A stretch of 64,000 bases of DNA from CAYOUV01 sp963790075 (GTDB taxonomy: Bacteria; Chloroflexota; Anaerolineae; Anaerolineales; Villigracilaceae): contig CAWBNG010000004.1 of the NCBI GenBank assembly GCA_963790075.1, forward strand, positions 1,357,268-1,421,267, read 5' to 3'. Made by a program: the position numbers and the translations under genes. Each line of letters starts with the position of its first letter. Position 1 is the stretch's first letter. Below are positions 9,107 to 17,833 of the stretch, piece after piece. Under the pieces are notes generated by a model. It saw nothing but the letters and a program-made list of their open reading frames with translations, was not told the origin of the DNA and ran no database searches.

Positions 9107-9283
9107 TGCTTGTCCTTGAAGAAGATTGGGCAAATATACCTTGTCGGCCCACAGGACGTCAAGCCAAAAGCCTTTACACGATCTTTATATTAGCTTCATT
9201 TATTCTTGACGGGCGAACTTTATAGTTGAGCTAAGCTCAGGTTTACAAGTACAATTAAGCCGAACCCTTTTGAAGGTGATTAT

Positions 9284-9970
9284 ATGCCGAAGACAAAAAT
9301 CCTGGTCGTGGATGACGAGCCGAGCATCGTCAATCTGGTGACCGCGTATCTCAAGCCTGAAGGCTACGAAGTTTACACAGCCAGCGACGGCCCCTCGGGT
9401 TTGAAAGCCGCGCGGACCTACAAGCCAGACCTGATCGTGTTGGATATCATGCTGCCCGGAATGGATGGGATCGAAGTGCTTAACCGGCTGCGGCGCGAGT
9501 CGGAGGTTTATGTTATCCTGCTGACAGCCCGGACCGAAGAGACAGACAAGGTGGTCGGACTCTCGGTTGGAGCGGACGATTACGTTACCAAGCCGTTCAG
9601 CCCACGGGAATTGGTCGCGCGGATCAAATCAGCCCTGAGGCGCATCCGGGCCAGCAGCGGAGGTCAATCTTCCGAGGTATTGTCATTTGTCCACGTGCGC
9701 ATCGATGATGGCGCGCGCCAGGTCACAGTGGATGACCAGGCGGTTGAGCTGACGGCGATAGAATTCGACCTGCTTAAAGCCTTGGCCGAGAACCGCGGGC
9801 GCGTATTGTCGCGCGAGCAGTTACTCGAAAAGGTCTGGGGTCATGAATATTTTGGGGAAATGCGCGTGGTGGACGTGCATCTTGGGCACGTTCGGCAAAA
9901 ACTTGGTAACCCCGATTTTATCGTTACCGTGCGCGGCGTCGGCTATCGTTTCGAGGATGAACAGTTATGA
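9284..9970 (+). CDS. OmpR/PhoB-family response regulator
   Basis: 228 residues. The receiver domain (1-120) has the acidic pair in VVDDEP, the phosphoacceptor Asp in PDLIVLDIMLPGMDG (about 53), Thr in LLTART and Lys in VTKPFSPREL. A winged-helix DNA-binding domain (about 130-226) follows, with LTAIEFDLLKALAENRGRV, LLEKVWG and the wing VRGVGYRF. It is a transcription factor activated by the kinase encoded immediately downstream, whose start overlaps its stop by 4 bp. The target regulon is unknown; the divergent MFS exporter is a reasonable candidate by position only. Confidence 0.92.
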   Translation: MPKTKILVVDDEPSIVNLVTAYLKPEGYEVYTASDGPSGLKAARTYKPDLIVLDIMLPGMDGIEVLNRLRRESEVYVILLTARTEETDKVVGLSVGADDYVTKPFSPRELVARIKSALRRIRASSGGQSSEVLSFVHVRIDDGARQVTVDDQAVELTAIEFDLLKALAENRGRVLSREQLLEKVWGHEYFGEMRVVDVHLGHVRQKLGNPDFIVTVRGVGYRFEDEQL

Positions 9971-11164
9971 TCACTTACATTCGCGAACGTTTGGGCGTGA
10001 AGTTGTTCTTGTCATATCTGGGAGTGATTCTGATCGCGGTCGTGATCCTGGCTTTATCGACTAATTTTGCGCTTCCGACAGCTTTCAACCGTCACCTGGG
10101 CCAGATGGAACAACTCATGGGAAGCGGTGTCACGGGTGAGGGCGGGATGATGGGGCCTGCTGGTCGCGGTCAAGGGTTGGGGCGGGGACAGGGACAGCCA
10201 GGTCTCGGTCAGGGGGTGGCTTATGACCTGTACCTCAATTTTAAGGCCTCGTTTTTCGGAGGCGTTGACGCTGGCGGGTATCGCCGCGGCGCTGGCAGCG
10301 GTGGTGGTCAGCCTGATTTTCAGCCGCCGGGTAGTGGCGCCTGTGCGTGCCATGATGCGCGCCAGCCGGCGGATTGCCGAGGGCCAATACCGGGAACGCG
10401 TCGAGCATTCCGGCCCGGATGAACTGGGGCAACTGGCAGACAGCTTCAACCAGATGGCCGAAAAGTTGGAGCAGGTCGAGTCCATGCGGCGCCAGTTGAT
10501 CGGGGACGTCAGCCATGAATTGCGCACGCCTCTGACGGCGATCAAAGGCTCGATGGAAGGTTTAGTGGATGGCGTCCTGCCGGCCACTGCGGAAACCTTC
10601 GAGCAGATTTATCAGGAGGCGGACCGCTTGAGCCGGCTGGTCAATGACCTGCAGGAACTAAGTCGTGTCGAATCCGGGTCCTTTGATTTGGATTTGCACC
10701 CGATTTCTGTTGAGGATTTGACCAAAACGACTGTCCGTCGCCTGGCTCACCAGTTTGAGAGCAAAGGTGTGATTTTGGAAACCGACTTGAATGACGATTT
10801 GCCGGTTGTTTCAGCCGACGAAGATCGCCTCGGGCAGGTAATGCTCAATCTGGTTGGGAATGCGCTGCAATATACGCCCTCAGGTGGGCGGGTGGTGATT
10901 CGCGCCGCTCGGCAGGGTAGTGAGGCGCGAATCGATATTCAGGACACCGGTGTGGGAATCCCTGCCGAGCATCTCCCGCATCTTTTCGACCGTTTTTATC
11001 GTGTGGATAAATCCCGTTCGCGCGGAGCCGGCGGTGGCAGTGGGATCGGGTTGACGATCGCCAGGCATATCGTCGAGGCGCACGGCGGACGCATCTGGGT
11101 CGAAAGCCGGGGTGCGGGCTCAGGCAGCACCTTCTCCTTCACGCTGCCGATCGACAAAGCGTAA
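9967..11164 (+). pseudogene. Sensor histidine kinase (BaeS-like) with an apparent +1 frameshift
   Basis: The kinase is read in two frames: 9967 to about 10254 encodes the first membrane helix and a Gly/Met-rich extracytoplasmic linker, and from about 10255 to 11164 a second frame gives the second membrane helix, HAMP (RRVVAPVRAMMRASRRI), HisKA with the phosphorylated His in GDVSHELRTPLTAIKGS, and HATPase_c (NLVGNALQYTP, DTGVGIPAEHLPHLF, GGGSGIGLTIA). Removing one T from the T5 run at 10252-10256 joins the frames exactly. This may be a sequencing indel or a real inactivating change. Partner of the upstream response regulator. A shorter kinase could start at ATG 10223. Confidence 0.85.
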
Positions 11165-11188
11165 CGACGACGAATTGCTCCGAAGCTT

Positions 11189-11881
11189 TTATGGAATAGG
11201 CTCGAGGCTGCCAGCTTGCGCTGGGATCAGACCGGGTATGCCGATCTCCCGGCAGCTCTCTTTGGATAACGTGCCCGTAATATTTTGGTCCGTCGTGATA
11301 TCCACCTGGATGGAAGTATCCTCTTTAAAACCCGTATCAACAGTCAATTTGAGCGTCACCTGATAGCCTATTGGCAACGTCGGAGCACATTTGGTTTTAT
11401 CGGGATGCTGCCGGGCCTCGTCACTGGCCGAGAGAGTCGCGCAAAGATTGGTCAAATCCGTTTGGCTGCGATTTCCGATAACAGCGTAGACATTGGTTAC
11501 CTCCCCCATGCCATGGCTGATATCCAGGCTGGTGTCACAGCCCAGGAGGTTAATCGCAATCTCCGCTTCCGGCGTCGCTGTGGCCGAAGGTGGTGTTGGT
11601 GTGGCGGAGGGAGTCGAAGTCTCCGTCGCTGGAAGTGCAGATGAGGTCAGGGTGGTCGTCGGCGTATCAGGTGTTAAGGATTCGGTTGTCGGTAAGGTGG
11701 CCAGCGTGGTTTCGGTGAGAGTGGGTGTCCAGGTTGCAGGGGCGACGTACGCTGTAACGAAAATGGGCGTGCCGGTAGGCGGTAAGGTAGGGTAGCCTGG
11801 CGGCAGAGGGCTGACCGTCCACACATCACAAGCCGACAGGCTTATACTCAACAGGATCGCGACACCAAGCAAACGCTTCAT
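11189..11881 (-). CDS. Lipoprotein with Thr/Pro-rich stalk and small C-terminal domain
   Basis: 230 residues. Signal peptide MKRLLGVAILLSISLS ends in a lipobox L-S-A-C (Cys about 18), so the protein is probably lipidated and displayed outside the membrane. Residues about 25-110 are a low-complexity Thr/Pro/Ser/Ala stalk. The last ~120 residues form a small domain with four cysteines (GCDTS, LCATL, KCAPT, SCREI) that could form disulfides, and a DUF11/FxLYD-like feel (NVYAVIGNRSQTDL). I cannot assign a function. The gene is convergent with the histidine kinase, 24 bp apart. Confidence 0.78.
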   Translation of the reverse strand: MKRLLGVAILLSISLSACDVWTVSPLPPGYPTLPPTGTPIFVTAYVAPATWTPTLTETTLATLPTTESLTPDTPTTTLTSSALPATETSTPSATPTPPSATATPEAEIAINLLGCDTSLDISHGMGEVTNVYAVIGNRSQTDLTNLCATLSASDEARQHPDKTKCAPTLPIGYQVTLKLTVDTGFKEDTSIQVDITTDQNITGTLSKESCREIGIPGLIPAQAGSLEPIP

Positions 11882-11934
11882 ACGGCCCTCCTCGGGGTGC
11901 CCATATTGTACGATTATTGATAAAAGTATGCCAT

Positions 11935-11962
11935 AAAAACAATCGCCGCAATTGCGGCGATT
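11935..11962 (-). terminator. Rho-independent terminator after the DUF2085 gene
   Basis: A 22-bp perfect palindrome (11941-11962, arms AATCGCCGCAA) is followed on the minus strand by a GTTTTTA run. It begins 3 bp after the stop of the DUF2085 gene. Confidence 0.85.
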
Positions 11963-11965
11963 TCG

Positions 11966-12694
11966 CTATTGCGTGTATCTTCGGTCGTAATATTCAATCG
12001 TCTCGTTGAAACTTTCTTCAAGGTAAGGGAACCCATACCAGACGATTCCGATGCCGAAAAGAATGCCGGTCAGGATACGCATGTAGGAGTTGAAAGAACC
12101 GATGGCATCCCCCAGATAGAACCAGGCCGGAAAGGCATTATGGGTCAGCGTTGCCAGCCAGAGGTTGGTATAGCGGAAGCCCTGTCCGATCCCAGCGAAA
12201 TCGCTCAGGAAGTGCGTACCGCCGTCCATGGCCATCGGCAGCAGGAACAAGACAAACCCCCAAAAGGGCAGTGGTTTGATCTTGTTGCGTAGCGTTGCCC
12301 AAAGCATACCAAAGACGGGGATACTTGTGTACATCGAAACCATACGATCCGACCAGGCGACCTTCCAACCCATTTGCGGATCGCCAATGAACTGGCGCAA
12401 AACCAGCGGATTGATCGTGTTCTGCCACGCAGCCTGGATCTGGCTCAGCGGGTACATGAACTTGGGTCCGAACAGGAAGAACGAACGCTCCGGTAACTGG
12501 TGGCAAAGGAAGGAATAGACGAAATAGATCACGCGACCCGGTCCGGTAAGACCCAGGTGCATCAGGAGCGGCGCCAGGAAAGGTAAACCGACGAAGACGA
12601 ATAGGCCACCGATAACGTAGGTGGCCCAGTGTTTGCTGAAAGAATACATGTTCCGCTCGGAACGGCTGGAAGTTGGGAAGGGAGTTTCTGTCAT
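11966..12694 (-). CDS. DUF2085 integral membrane protein
   Basis: 242 residues, about five to six membrane helices. The segment YFVYSFLCHQLPERSFFLFG (about 55-74) contains the C-H-Q-x-P-x-R-S signature of DUF2085, and MAMDGGTHFLSDF (about 160) is the second conserved block. Function of DUF2085 is unknown; the conserved Cys/His/Asp residues on membrane edges suggest an enzyme or metal site. Start ATG 12694 has a weak Shine-Dalgarno (AGGAT). Monocistronic. Confidence 0.85.
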   Translation of the reverse strand: MTETPFPTSSRSERNMYSFSKHWATYVIGGLFVFVGLPFLAPLLMHLGLTGPGRVIYFVYSFLCHQLPERSFFLFGPKFMYPLSQIQAAWQNTINPLVLRQFIGDPQMGWKVAWSDRMVSMYTSIPVFGMLWATLRNKIKPLPFWGFVLFLLPMAMDGGTHFLSDFAGIGQGFRYTNLWLATLTHNAFPAWFYLGDAIGSFNSYMRILTGILFGIGIVWYGFPYLEESFNETIEYYDRRYTQ

Positions 12695-12844
12695 GAAGGC
12701 GATCCTGTTTTGGGCTGCTGCCTCTTGTATTTTTCGAATTTTCTCTTATCGAATTGCCCGCATGATTCGAGAATTTGGTTCGGATAATTACGCAGCACTT
12801 TGTAATTCTACTTCCCGTATCTTATTTTTAGATTAAAACAAATC

Positions 12845-14200
12845 TTACAACTGCCCAGAATTGTCCCACTCGGCCAGTTGTTTTTTGTATCCCGGATCCT
12901 GGTAGCGTTCCAGCATGAAAGCTGAAGCATAGTCCGGCAATTGTTTCCCGGTTACGTGGGCGGCCAATAATTCTCCTGATGCACAAGATGCCATGATGCC
13001 AAATCCGGAAACCGCGCCAATCATGAAGGCGCCGCCGACCGGCATGGGTCCGATCAAAGGGCGGTTTTCCTGCGTCCTGGTGTAGTACCCGCCATCCAGA
13101 ATTGGTCGTGGAGCCTTTCCGAAATAAGCGCGCAAGCCGGGTAGCATCCTCGACAATCCGCGCAGGGCCACTTCGGGATAGCTCTGGTCCAGCGGCGGCG
13201 GCCAGACTGGCTTCATCTTTTGCGTCTTGTACTCCCAGAGCATCAGCGTCATCTGGCTATCGCCAGCCCCTTCGGGGCGGGTATGCACCCCGGATGGAAA
13301 GAGTTCGGTTAACCAGCGTGTTTCTGGGTCTTCGGAGAGAAATTGCTTCTCGTCTTCGTCCCAATCGAGCACCTGTGGATCGTCCCAGATCAAGAGCGGC
13401 GCATCCCGCCTGATCACCCCCAGGTGATCTTTAAAGGCTACTTTAAGATGCAGCTCGGTCTCAACCGGTAAGTTTACTCCCAGCATTTCTCCGACGGGTT
13501 TGAAAAATGGCCCGGCAGCGTTGATAAAAACGGACGTATCGATGCGCTCCCCATTGCTCAGGCGGACAGACTGAACCCGATTGTTCTTTACATCCACGCC
13601 GGCTACCTGCGCGGATACAAACCGGACGCCCTGGCTGCGTGCCTTTTCTAGCAGGTTCATGCCCAATTGTTGGGCGGACAGCCACCCCGCCCGACGAACG
13701 TGCAAGGCGGCAATGGCTTGATCTGTCAGGTAAGGAAAATAATTCCGAATTAATTGCGAGCCGAGCAAAATGTCCGCGCCAACGGGTTGGGCGTGAAAAC
13801 CCTCTGAAGCGGCGGGTTGGTAGCTGGACCCGCTTTGGGTGTGTATCCGCACGGGACCAGCGCCCAGGCTTGAGATCCGGTTCGAGCGTTCCTTCAACGC
13901 TGTGATTTTTCCCTCGTCAGCGGTGAGGTACAGGTAGCCACGCCGGTTCAGGTGAAAGACGTTTCTGCTCTCCTCCGCCAACTTCTCTAACAAGTCAATT
14001 GAGCGATTCATTAGTGCCAGCATAGCCGGGTCGGGCCACCAGTTGCGATAGCACTCGGTCGAACGGTCGCTGGTCAGGCTGAGCGGTGGAAGTTCGTCAA
14101 CCAGCAGGATGTCTCTGACGCCAGCTTTGGACAGGAAGTAAGCCGTGCTGACACCGGTAATCCCGGCACCACAAATAAGCACATTGGCAGAAGCGGACAT
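12845..14200 (-). CDS. FAD-dependent oxidoreductase of the DAO (glycine/sarcosine oxidase-like) family
   Basis: About 451 residues from ATG 14200, which gives the Rossmann start MSASANVLICGAGITGVST; the upstream in-frame ATG 14248 would add an unlikely 16-residue tail. The GxGxxG FAD motif is at about 10-15, followed by the ribose-binding acidic residue in ILLVDE. Further marks are FINAAGPFFKPV near the middle and the C-terminal second FAD block (TRTQENRPLIGP, about 385, and MIGAVSGFGIMASCASGELLA). Members oxidise secondary or primary amines such as glycine, sarcosine, proline or their derivatives; the substrate here is not predictable. Divergent from the TauE/SafE gene. Confidence 0.87.
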   Translation of the reverse strand: MSASANVLICGAGITGVSTAYFLSKAGVRDILLVDELPPLSLTSDRSTECYRNWWPDPAMLALMNRSIDLLEKLAEESRNVFHLNRRGYLYLTADEGKITALKERSNRISSLGAGPVRIHTQSGSSYQPAASEGFHAQPVGADILLGSQLIRNYFPYLTDQAIAALHVRRAGWLSAQQLGMNLLEKARSQGVRFVSAQVAGVDVKNNRVQSVRLSNGERIDTSVFINAAGPFFKPVGEMLGVNLPVETELHLKVAFKDHLGVIRRDAPLLIWDDPQVLDWDEDEKQFLSEDPETRWLTELFPSGVHTRPEGAGDSQMTLMLWEYKTQKMKPVWPPPLDQSYPEVALRGLSRMLPGLRAYFGKAPRPILDGGYYTRTQENRPLIGPMPVGGAFMIGAVSGFGIMASCASGELLAAHVTGKQLPDYASAFMLERYQDPGYKKQLAEWDNSGQL

Positions 14201-14265
14201 GCTCTCTATTATATGGGATGTTCGGTCGGGACTGCTATAATGTGACATTCAAGCGCGGAGCAGGC

Positions 14266-14982
14266 ATGGCAAATTACCCTTATCTTGTGGCGGCGATTTT
14301 GTTTCTGGCAGCTTTTACCCAGAGTCTTTCCGGTTTTGGGTTGGCGCTGGTCTCGATGGCGCTGCTGCCTTATGTGGTGGGGATACACATGGCCACACCG
14401 CTGGTCGCCGTGGCGGCGGCTGCGATCGAGTCGGTGCTTTTACTGCACTATCGTCAGGCGCTGAATGTTCGCGCCATCTGGCGGGTTGTGCTGGCCTCGC
14501 TGGTTGGGATCCCATTTGGGATTGTTGGGTTGCGCTACCTGGATGAGCGCATTGTATTAATTGTGCTGGGGGTTGTGATTACAGGATACGCCCTTTACGC
14601 TTTGCTGGGCTTGCGCCTGCCTTCCATGCAGGGTTCGCTCTGGGCTTATCTTGTGGGATTCCTGGGGGGGATGCTGGGCGGGGCGTACAACACATCCGGG
14701 CCGCCGGTGATAGTTTATGCAGATTGCAATCGCTGGGAGCCAGGCGAATTTAAAAGCAATTTACAGGGATATTTCATCATCAATAGCCTTGTGGTAATGA
14801 TCAGCCATTTATTTATTGGAAACCTCACGCGGGAGGTCTGGAGGCTGTTCGTGGTCTCATTGCCAGCGATTGGGTTGGGATTGTTGGCCGGTATGACTCT
14901 TGATCGCTGGGTAAAACCAGCTCTATTTCGGCGCATTGTGCAAATTTTACTGATCTTAATGGGTTTACGCTTAATTTTCTAA
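14266..14982 (+). CDS. TauE/SafE-family anion exporter
   Basis: 238 residues from ATG 14266, preceded by GGAG at 6 bp; the upstream ATG 14218 is inside the divergent promoter region. About eight membrane helices in two halves. The first half carries the family pattern FTQSLSGFGLALVSMALLP and the second GGMLGGAYNTSGPPVIVY, a Gly-rich NTSGPP motif typical of TauE/SafE/YfcA (PF01925). Members move sulfite, sulfoacetate or other organosulfur anions out of the cell. Specific substrate unknown. No sulfur genes adjoin it, though a thiol-redox cluster follows. Confidence 0.87.
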   Translation: MANYPYLVAAILFLAAFTQSLSGFGLALVSMALLPYVVGIHMATPLVAVAAAAIESVLLLHYRQALNVRAIWRVVLASLVGIPFGIVGLRYLDERIVLIVLGVVITGYALYALLGLRLPSMQGSLWAYLVGFLGGMLGGAYNTSGPPVIVYADCNRWEPGEFKSNLQGYFIINSLVVMISHLFIGNLTREVWRLFVVSLPAIGLGLLAGMTLDRWVKPALFRRIVQILLILMGLRLIF

Positions 14983-15015
14983 ACATACTCCAGCAAGATG
15001 AACTGCTGAATTTTG

Positions 15016-15276
15016 TTAAGGCATTGCGGCCTCAAGTTCCTTTTTCGTCGGTTCTGTCAGCACCGACCCGTCCGGGAAAATGATGGTTGGCACGCTGCGA
15101 AAACCTCGATTAAGGTCTTTTACGAAGGTAGCTGCTTGGGAATCGTGGTCCACATCGACCTCAAGATAAGGGATTTTGTGTTCCTCGAAAAATGTGCGTG
15201 CACGGCGACAATCCGGGCACCAGGTAACACTGTACATCACGATTTGGGTTGGATGGGAATTGTATAAATCGTTCAT
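15016..15276 (-). CDS. Glutaredoxin-like (mycoredoxin/NrdH type) thiol reductase
   Basis: 86 residues, a complete thioredoxin-fold glutaredoxin. The active site is VTWCPDCRRARTFFEE (CPDC, about 19-22), followed by the cis-Pro segment FRSVPTIIFPDG (about 62) and the C-terminal helix. Its sequence is close to the N-terminal domain of the neighbouring fusion protein (15360-16568), including the NDLY start and the CPDC site, so the two arose by duplication. It probably receives electrons from that reductase or from a low-molecular-weight thiol. It lies 84 bp downstream of the fusion gene. Confidence 0.88.
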   Translation of the reverse strand: MNDLYNSHPTQIVMYSVTWCPDCRRARTFFEEHKIPYLEVDVDHDSQAATFVKDLNRGFRSVPTIIFPDGSVLTEPTKKELEAAMP

Positions 15277-15359
15277 CTTTGCCTCGATGGATCAGCCTAC
15301 CTTGGGTTTTTAAAAAGCTACGAAAAGATGGATCCACATCTAGATTTTGAATGACAGGT

Positions 15360-16568
15360 TTATTCACCCAGGGATTGTAAATATTCGCGGATCATCAGTG
15401 CGGCAGTGGCCCCTTCCCCGGCAGCTGCCGCCGCTTGCTTGGTCGATCCGGAGCGAACATCGCCTGCAGCAAAGACACCTTCCATGCTGGTGTGCATTTT
15501 GTCTGCCACGATAAAGCCTCCGCGATCCAAATCTGCCTTGTCTTTGACCAGGTCAGTGTTGGGCGTCAGGCCAATAAAGACGAACACGCCGTCATATTTC
15601 CAGGTTTTTATCTCTCCGCTAGAGCGGTCTTCCACGATCACTTCTTCGAGTTTGTTCTTGCCATGAAATTCCTTGACAGCGTGATTCACGGTCACACGCA
15701 TGTCGTCCCGACTGGCAACTTTGTCCCTTAATATCTGACTGGCTTTGACCTGGGGGGTGAACTCGACAATATCCACCTGCGAGGCAAACTTGGTCAGAAA
15801 CAGGCCTTCCTCGAAGCCGCTATTTCCGCCGCCAATAACCAATACCTTTTTATCTCTGTAAAAAGCGCCGTCACAGGTGGCACAAAAATGGATGTTTGTG
15901 CCGATCAATTCTTCTTCGCCGGGGATGTTCATGCGGCGGTAGCTTGCGCCGCTTGCCAGTAGGACGGCTTTTGAGCCATATGAATTTCCGTCACTGGTTG
16001 TGACACACAAATACTGTCCCTCGCGGCTGATCTCATTGACTTCCTGGGCTTGCAGAATTTCGACACCAAAGCGTTGTGCTTGCTGTGCCAGTCGGTCGGC
16101 GAATTCCGCACCGGGAATGCCATTGACGAAGCCAGGGAAGTTTTCGATAATTGTGGTCGTGCCAATTTGCCCGCCAAGTCCGCCTTTCTCAATGACCAGC
16201 GTATCCAACCCTTCGCGCGACATGTATAGTGCTGCGGTCAGGCCGGCTGGACCAGAGCCGATCACGATCGAATCGTAATAGGTTCGCTTGGCTTTCGTTT
16301 GTAATCCCAACTTTTCTGCCAGCTTGGCATTCGAGGGTTCGACTAAAATTTCACCATCTGGAAAGACGATGGTGGGAATGACGTGTTTGCCGTCATTGAT
16401 CTTTTCGACAAATTCCATTCCTTTGGAATCTTGCTCGATATCTACGGTAAGGTATTGCACGCGTTGCTCGCCGAAGAACTTCTTGGCCCGTTTGCAATCC
16501 GGACACCAGGTCGTGCTGTAGACAACAATCGAGAATGGTTTTTCCGTGTACAGGTCATTTGTGCTCAT
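15360..16568 (-). CDS. Glutaredoxin-thioredoxin reductase fusion protein
   Basis: About 402 residues from ATG 16568, chosen for the GGGAGAGC Shine-Dalgarno. Residues 1-80 are a glutaredoxin domain with STTWCPDCKRAKKFFGE (CPDC) and the cis-Pro segment HVIPTIVFPDG. From about 95 a complete low-molecular-weight thioredoxin reductase follows: FAD motif VIGSGPAGLTAALYM, redox-active CATC in HFCATCDGAFY, NAD(P)H-binding VIGGGNSGFEEG, and FAADGVR-like VFAAGDVRSGSTKQ near the end. The reductase would move electrons from NAD(P)H through its CATC to the fused CPDC domain, making a self-contained disulfide reductase. Its start overlaps the nnrE end by 14 bp. Confidence 0.93.
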   Translation of the reverse strand: MSTNDLYTEKPFSIVVYSTTWCPDCKRAKKFFGEQRVQYLTVDIEQDSKGMEFVEKINDGKHVIPTIVFPDGEILVEPSNAKLAEKLGLQTKAKRTYYDSIVIGSGPAGLTAALYMSREGLDTLVIEKGGLGGQIGTTTIIENFPGFVNGIPGAEFADRLAQQAQRFGVEILQAQEVNEISREGQYLCVTTSDGNSYGSKAVLLASGASYRRMNIPGEEELIGTNIHFCATCDGAFYRDKKVLVIGGGNSGFEEGLFLTKFASQVDIVEFTPQVKASQILRDKVASRDDMRVTVNHAVKEFHGKNKLEEVIVEDRSSGEIKTWKYDGVFVFIGLTPNTDLVKDKADLDRGGFIVADKMHTSMEGVFAAGDVRSGSTKQAAAAAGEGATAALMIREYLQSLGE

Positions 16569-17286
16569 TGCTCTCCCTTTCGACAATCTTGATGATGGCA
16601 TCTTCCGAAAATAAAGGATCGACCTTTAGTCCAAGATGACGGTAAAGTTCTCGTGGGACGCTGATATCTGCCAGATAAAGTTCGCCTACGAACGGACGCG
16701 CATCCGTGGTCAGCAAGCTGACTTTTGGCAGCGCCAGGCTGAGGGTTGCCTGCGCCTTGACGGTTGGTCTGCAAGGTGAGCCCGAGTTTGTATCCAATCC
16801 CGAAGGTGCATCCAGTGACAAAACCCTGACATCGGATGAGTTGATTTTTTCTATCAACCCGGCGGCTGCAGGACGCGGATTACCTGACAAGCCATAACCG
16901 ATCAGCGCATCCAATAAAATGTCAGCCTGGTTGAGGGTAAAATCAGGTTCTTCCTGTATTCCCATTGTATTGAGAACGCGCCATTGATGAGCCGGGACTT
17001 CTTTGAGACCCCCTGCCAAACGCATGACGTGAACATCCGCTCCCCAGTTGTGCAGGTGGCGGGCAGCCACCATGCCTCCTCCGCCATTGTTCCCTCGTCC
17101 GCACACCACGCAAACTGTTTGGCCCGCGACCGACCCGCCCAGCAGCTGGCGGGTCAACTCGGCCAAATGAGCTCCGGCGTTCTCCATCATCTGGAGCAAA
17201 GAGATCCCAAATTTGTCTACCATCAATCGATCGACTTCGATCATTTGCTCGGTTGTCAGGGCGGGAATGTTGGGGGGCTTGTTCAT
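16555..17286 (-). CDS. nnrE: NAD(P)H-hydrate epimerase (YjeF N-terminal domain)
   Basis: 243 residues, a stand-alone YjeF_N domain; the dehydratase (YjeF_C) half found in bifunctional Nnr is absent. The enzyme interconverts R and S hydrates of NADH and NADPH so that the S form can be repaired. Visible motifs are MENAGAHLAELTRQ (about 34-47), VVCGRGNNGGGGMVAARHL (about 60-78), the conserved Asp in DILLDALIGYGLSG, and DAPSGLDTNSG (about 159-169). It is first in the redox operon nnrE - Grx-TrxR - glutaredoxin. Confidence 0.9.
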   Translation of the reverse strand: MNKPPNIPALTTEQMIEVDRLMVDKFGISLLQMMENAGAHLAELTRQLLGGSVAGQTVCVVCGRGNNGGGGMVAARHLHNWGADVHVMRLAGGLKEVPAHQWRVLNTMGIQEEPDFTLNQADILLDALIGYGLSGNPRPAAAGLIEKINSSDVRVLSLDAPSGLDTNSGSPCRPTVKAQATLSLALPKVSLLTTDARPFVGELYLADISVPRELYRHLGLKVDPLFSEDAIIKIVERESNEHK

Positions 17287-17335
17287 TGGCGGTTTCTAGA
17301 TGGGAAAAGAGGAATGTTTCTTACATTTCGTCGAA

Positions 17336-17557
17336 TTATTCCCCGGCTGCCTTTTCCAGAATAGCGAACCCGATCTTGATTAACTGTTCTAATTCGTTGG
17401 GTGGGGCAGGGCTGCCAAACTGATCCATCTCTATAATGCGTAATAGCGCACCTCGCACACCGCTGGCGCGATGAGCCCAATAGGAATCGGCTGAAATTCG
17501 TTCCAAGCGATAAATGAGCATTTGAATGAGTTGAAGATTTGTGATTTCTGCGCACAT
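17336..17557 (-). CDS. Small conserved-looking protein of unknown function
   Basis: 73 residues from ATG 17557; the upstream ATG 17593 lies in the tRNA fragment and is unlikely to be used. The protein is mostly helical with no membrane segment: an N-terminal helix with LIQMLIYRLERISADSYWAHRASGVRGALLRIIE, then a short Pro-rich turn and a C-terminal helix. I do not recognise a family. It lies 49 bp upstream of nnrE on the same strand and may be its operon partner. It marks the edge of backbone next to the tRNA-Arg fragment. Confidence 0.6.
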   Translation of the reverse strand: MCAEITNLQLIQMLIYRLERISADSYWAHRASGVRGALLRIIEMDQFGSPAPPNELEQLIKIGFAILEKAAGE

Positions 17558-17568
17558 AAAAAAACAAG

Positions 17569-17612
17569 TGCCCCCGGCGGGGCTCGAACTCACAAGCTAC
17601 TGCTTCGAAGTC
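17569..17612 (-). other. 3' fragment of tRNA-Arg(TCG), candidate attachment site
   Basis: On the minus strand the bases run from the anticodon loop (CTTCGAA core) through a T arm (TTCGAGC) to an acceptor end GGGGGCA. The 5' half of the tRNA (acceptor 5' strand and D arm) is missing. The copy differs from the fragment at 27624 at about four of 43 positions. Integrases often use the 3' part of tRNA genes as attB, leaving such fragments at element ends. A short hairpin (CACCTT-gtaa-AAGGTG, 17626-17641) adjoins it. Confidence 0.72.
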
Positions 17613-17691
17613 CCTACCCCTAGACACCTTGTAAAAGGTGCCCATATTCTGGGTCGGAGGCGATTATTTCGTGGTTTTCCCACATATATAG

Positions 17692-17790
17692 TGGGTTTGG
17701 ATTTGTTAGAGTCCTGTGGTTTCCGTCAAGACCTTTATTTCTTATAGTATCTTTTCAAAAAGCAATTTAGTCAAGTTCCAATTCTTAATC
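17692..17790. repeat. Direct repeat, left copy, of the stress island
   Basis: This stretch resembles 25368-25470: TGGGTTTGGATTT.. GTCCTGTGGTTTC.. GTCAAGAC.. TCAAGTTCCAA on the left aligns with TGGGATTAGATTT.. GTCCTGTGGTTTC.. GTCAAGAC.. TCAAGTTTCAA on the right with small gaps, roughly three quarters identical by eye. It lies next to the tRNA-Arg fragment, as expected for an element end. Confidence 0.65.
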
Positions 17791-17833
17791 TCGATGAATG
17801 CGATAAAAGCCAGATGATGATCTTTAGCATATC

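Noticed and set aside
11590..11830. + strand frame across the lipoprotein stalk (Val/Gly/Ser-rich, 100 residues)
   Set aside because: It is the complement of the Thr/Pro/Ala-rich stalk of the minus-strand lipoprotein and has no start signal.
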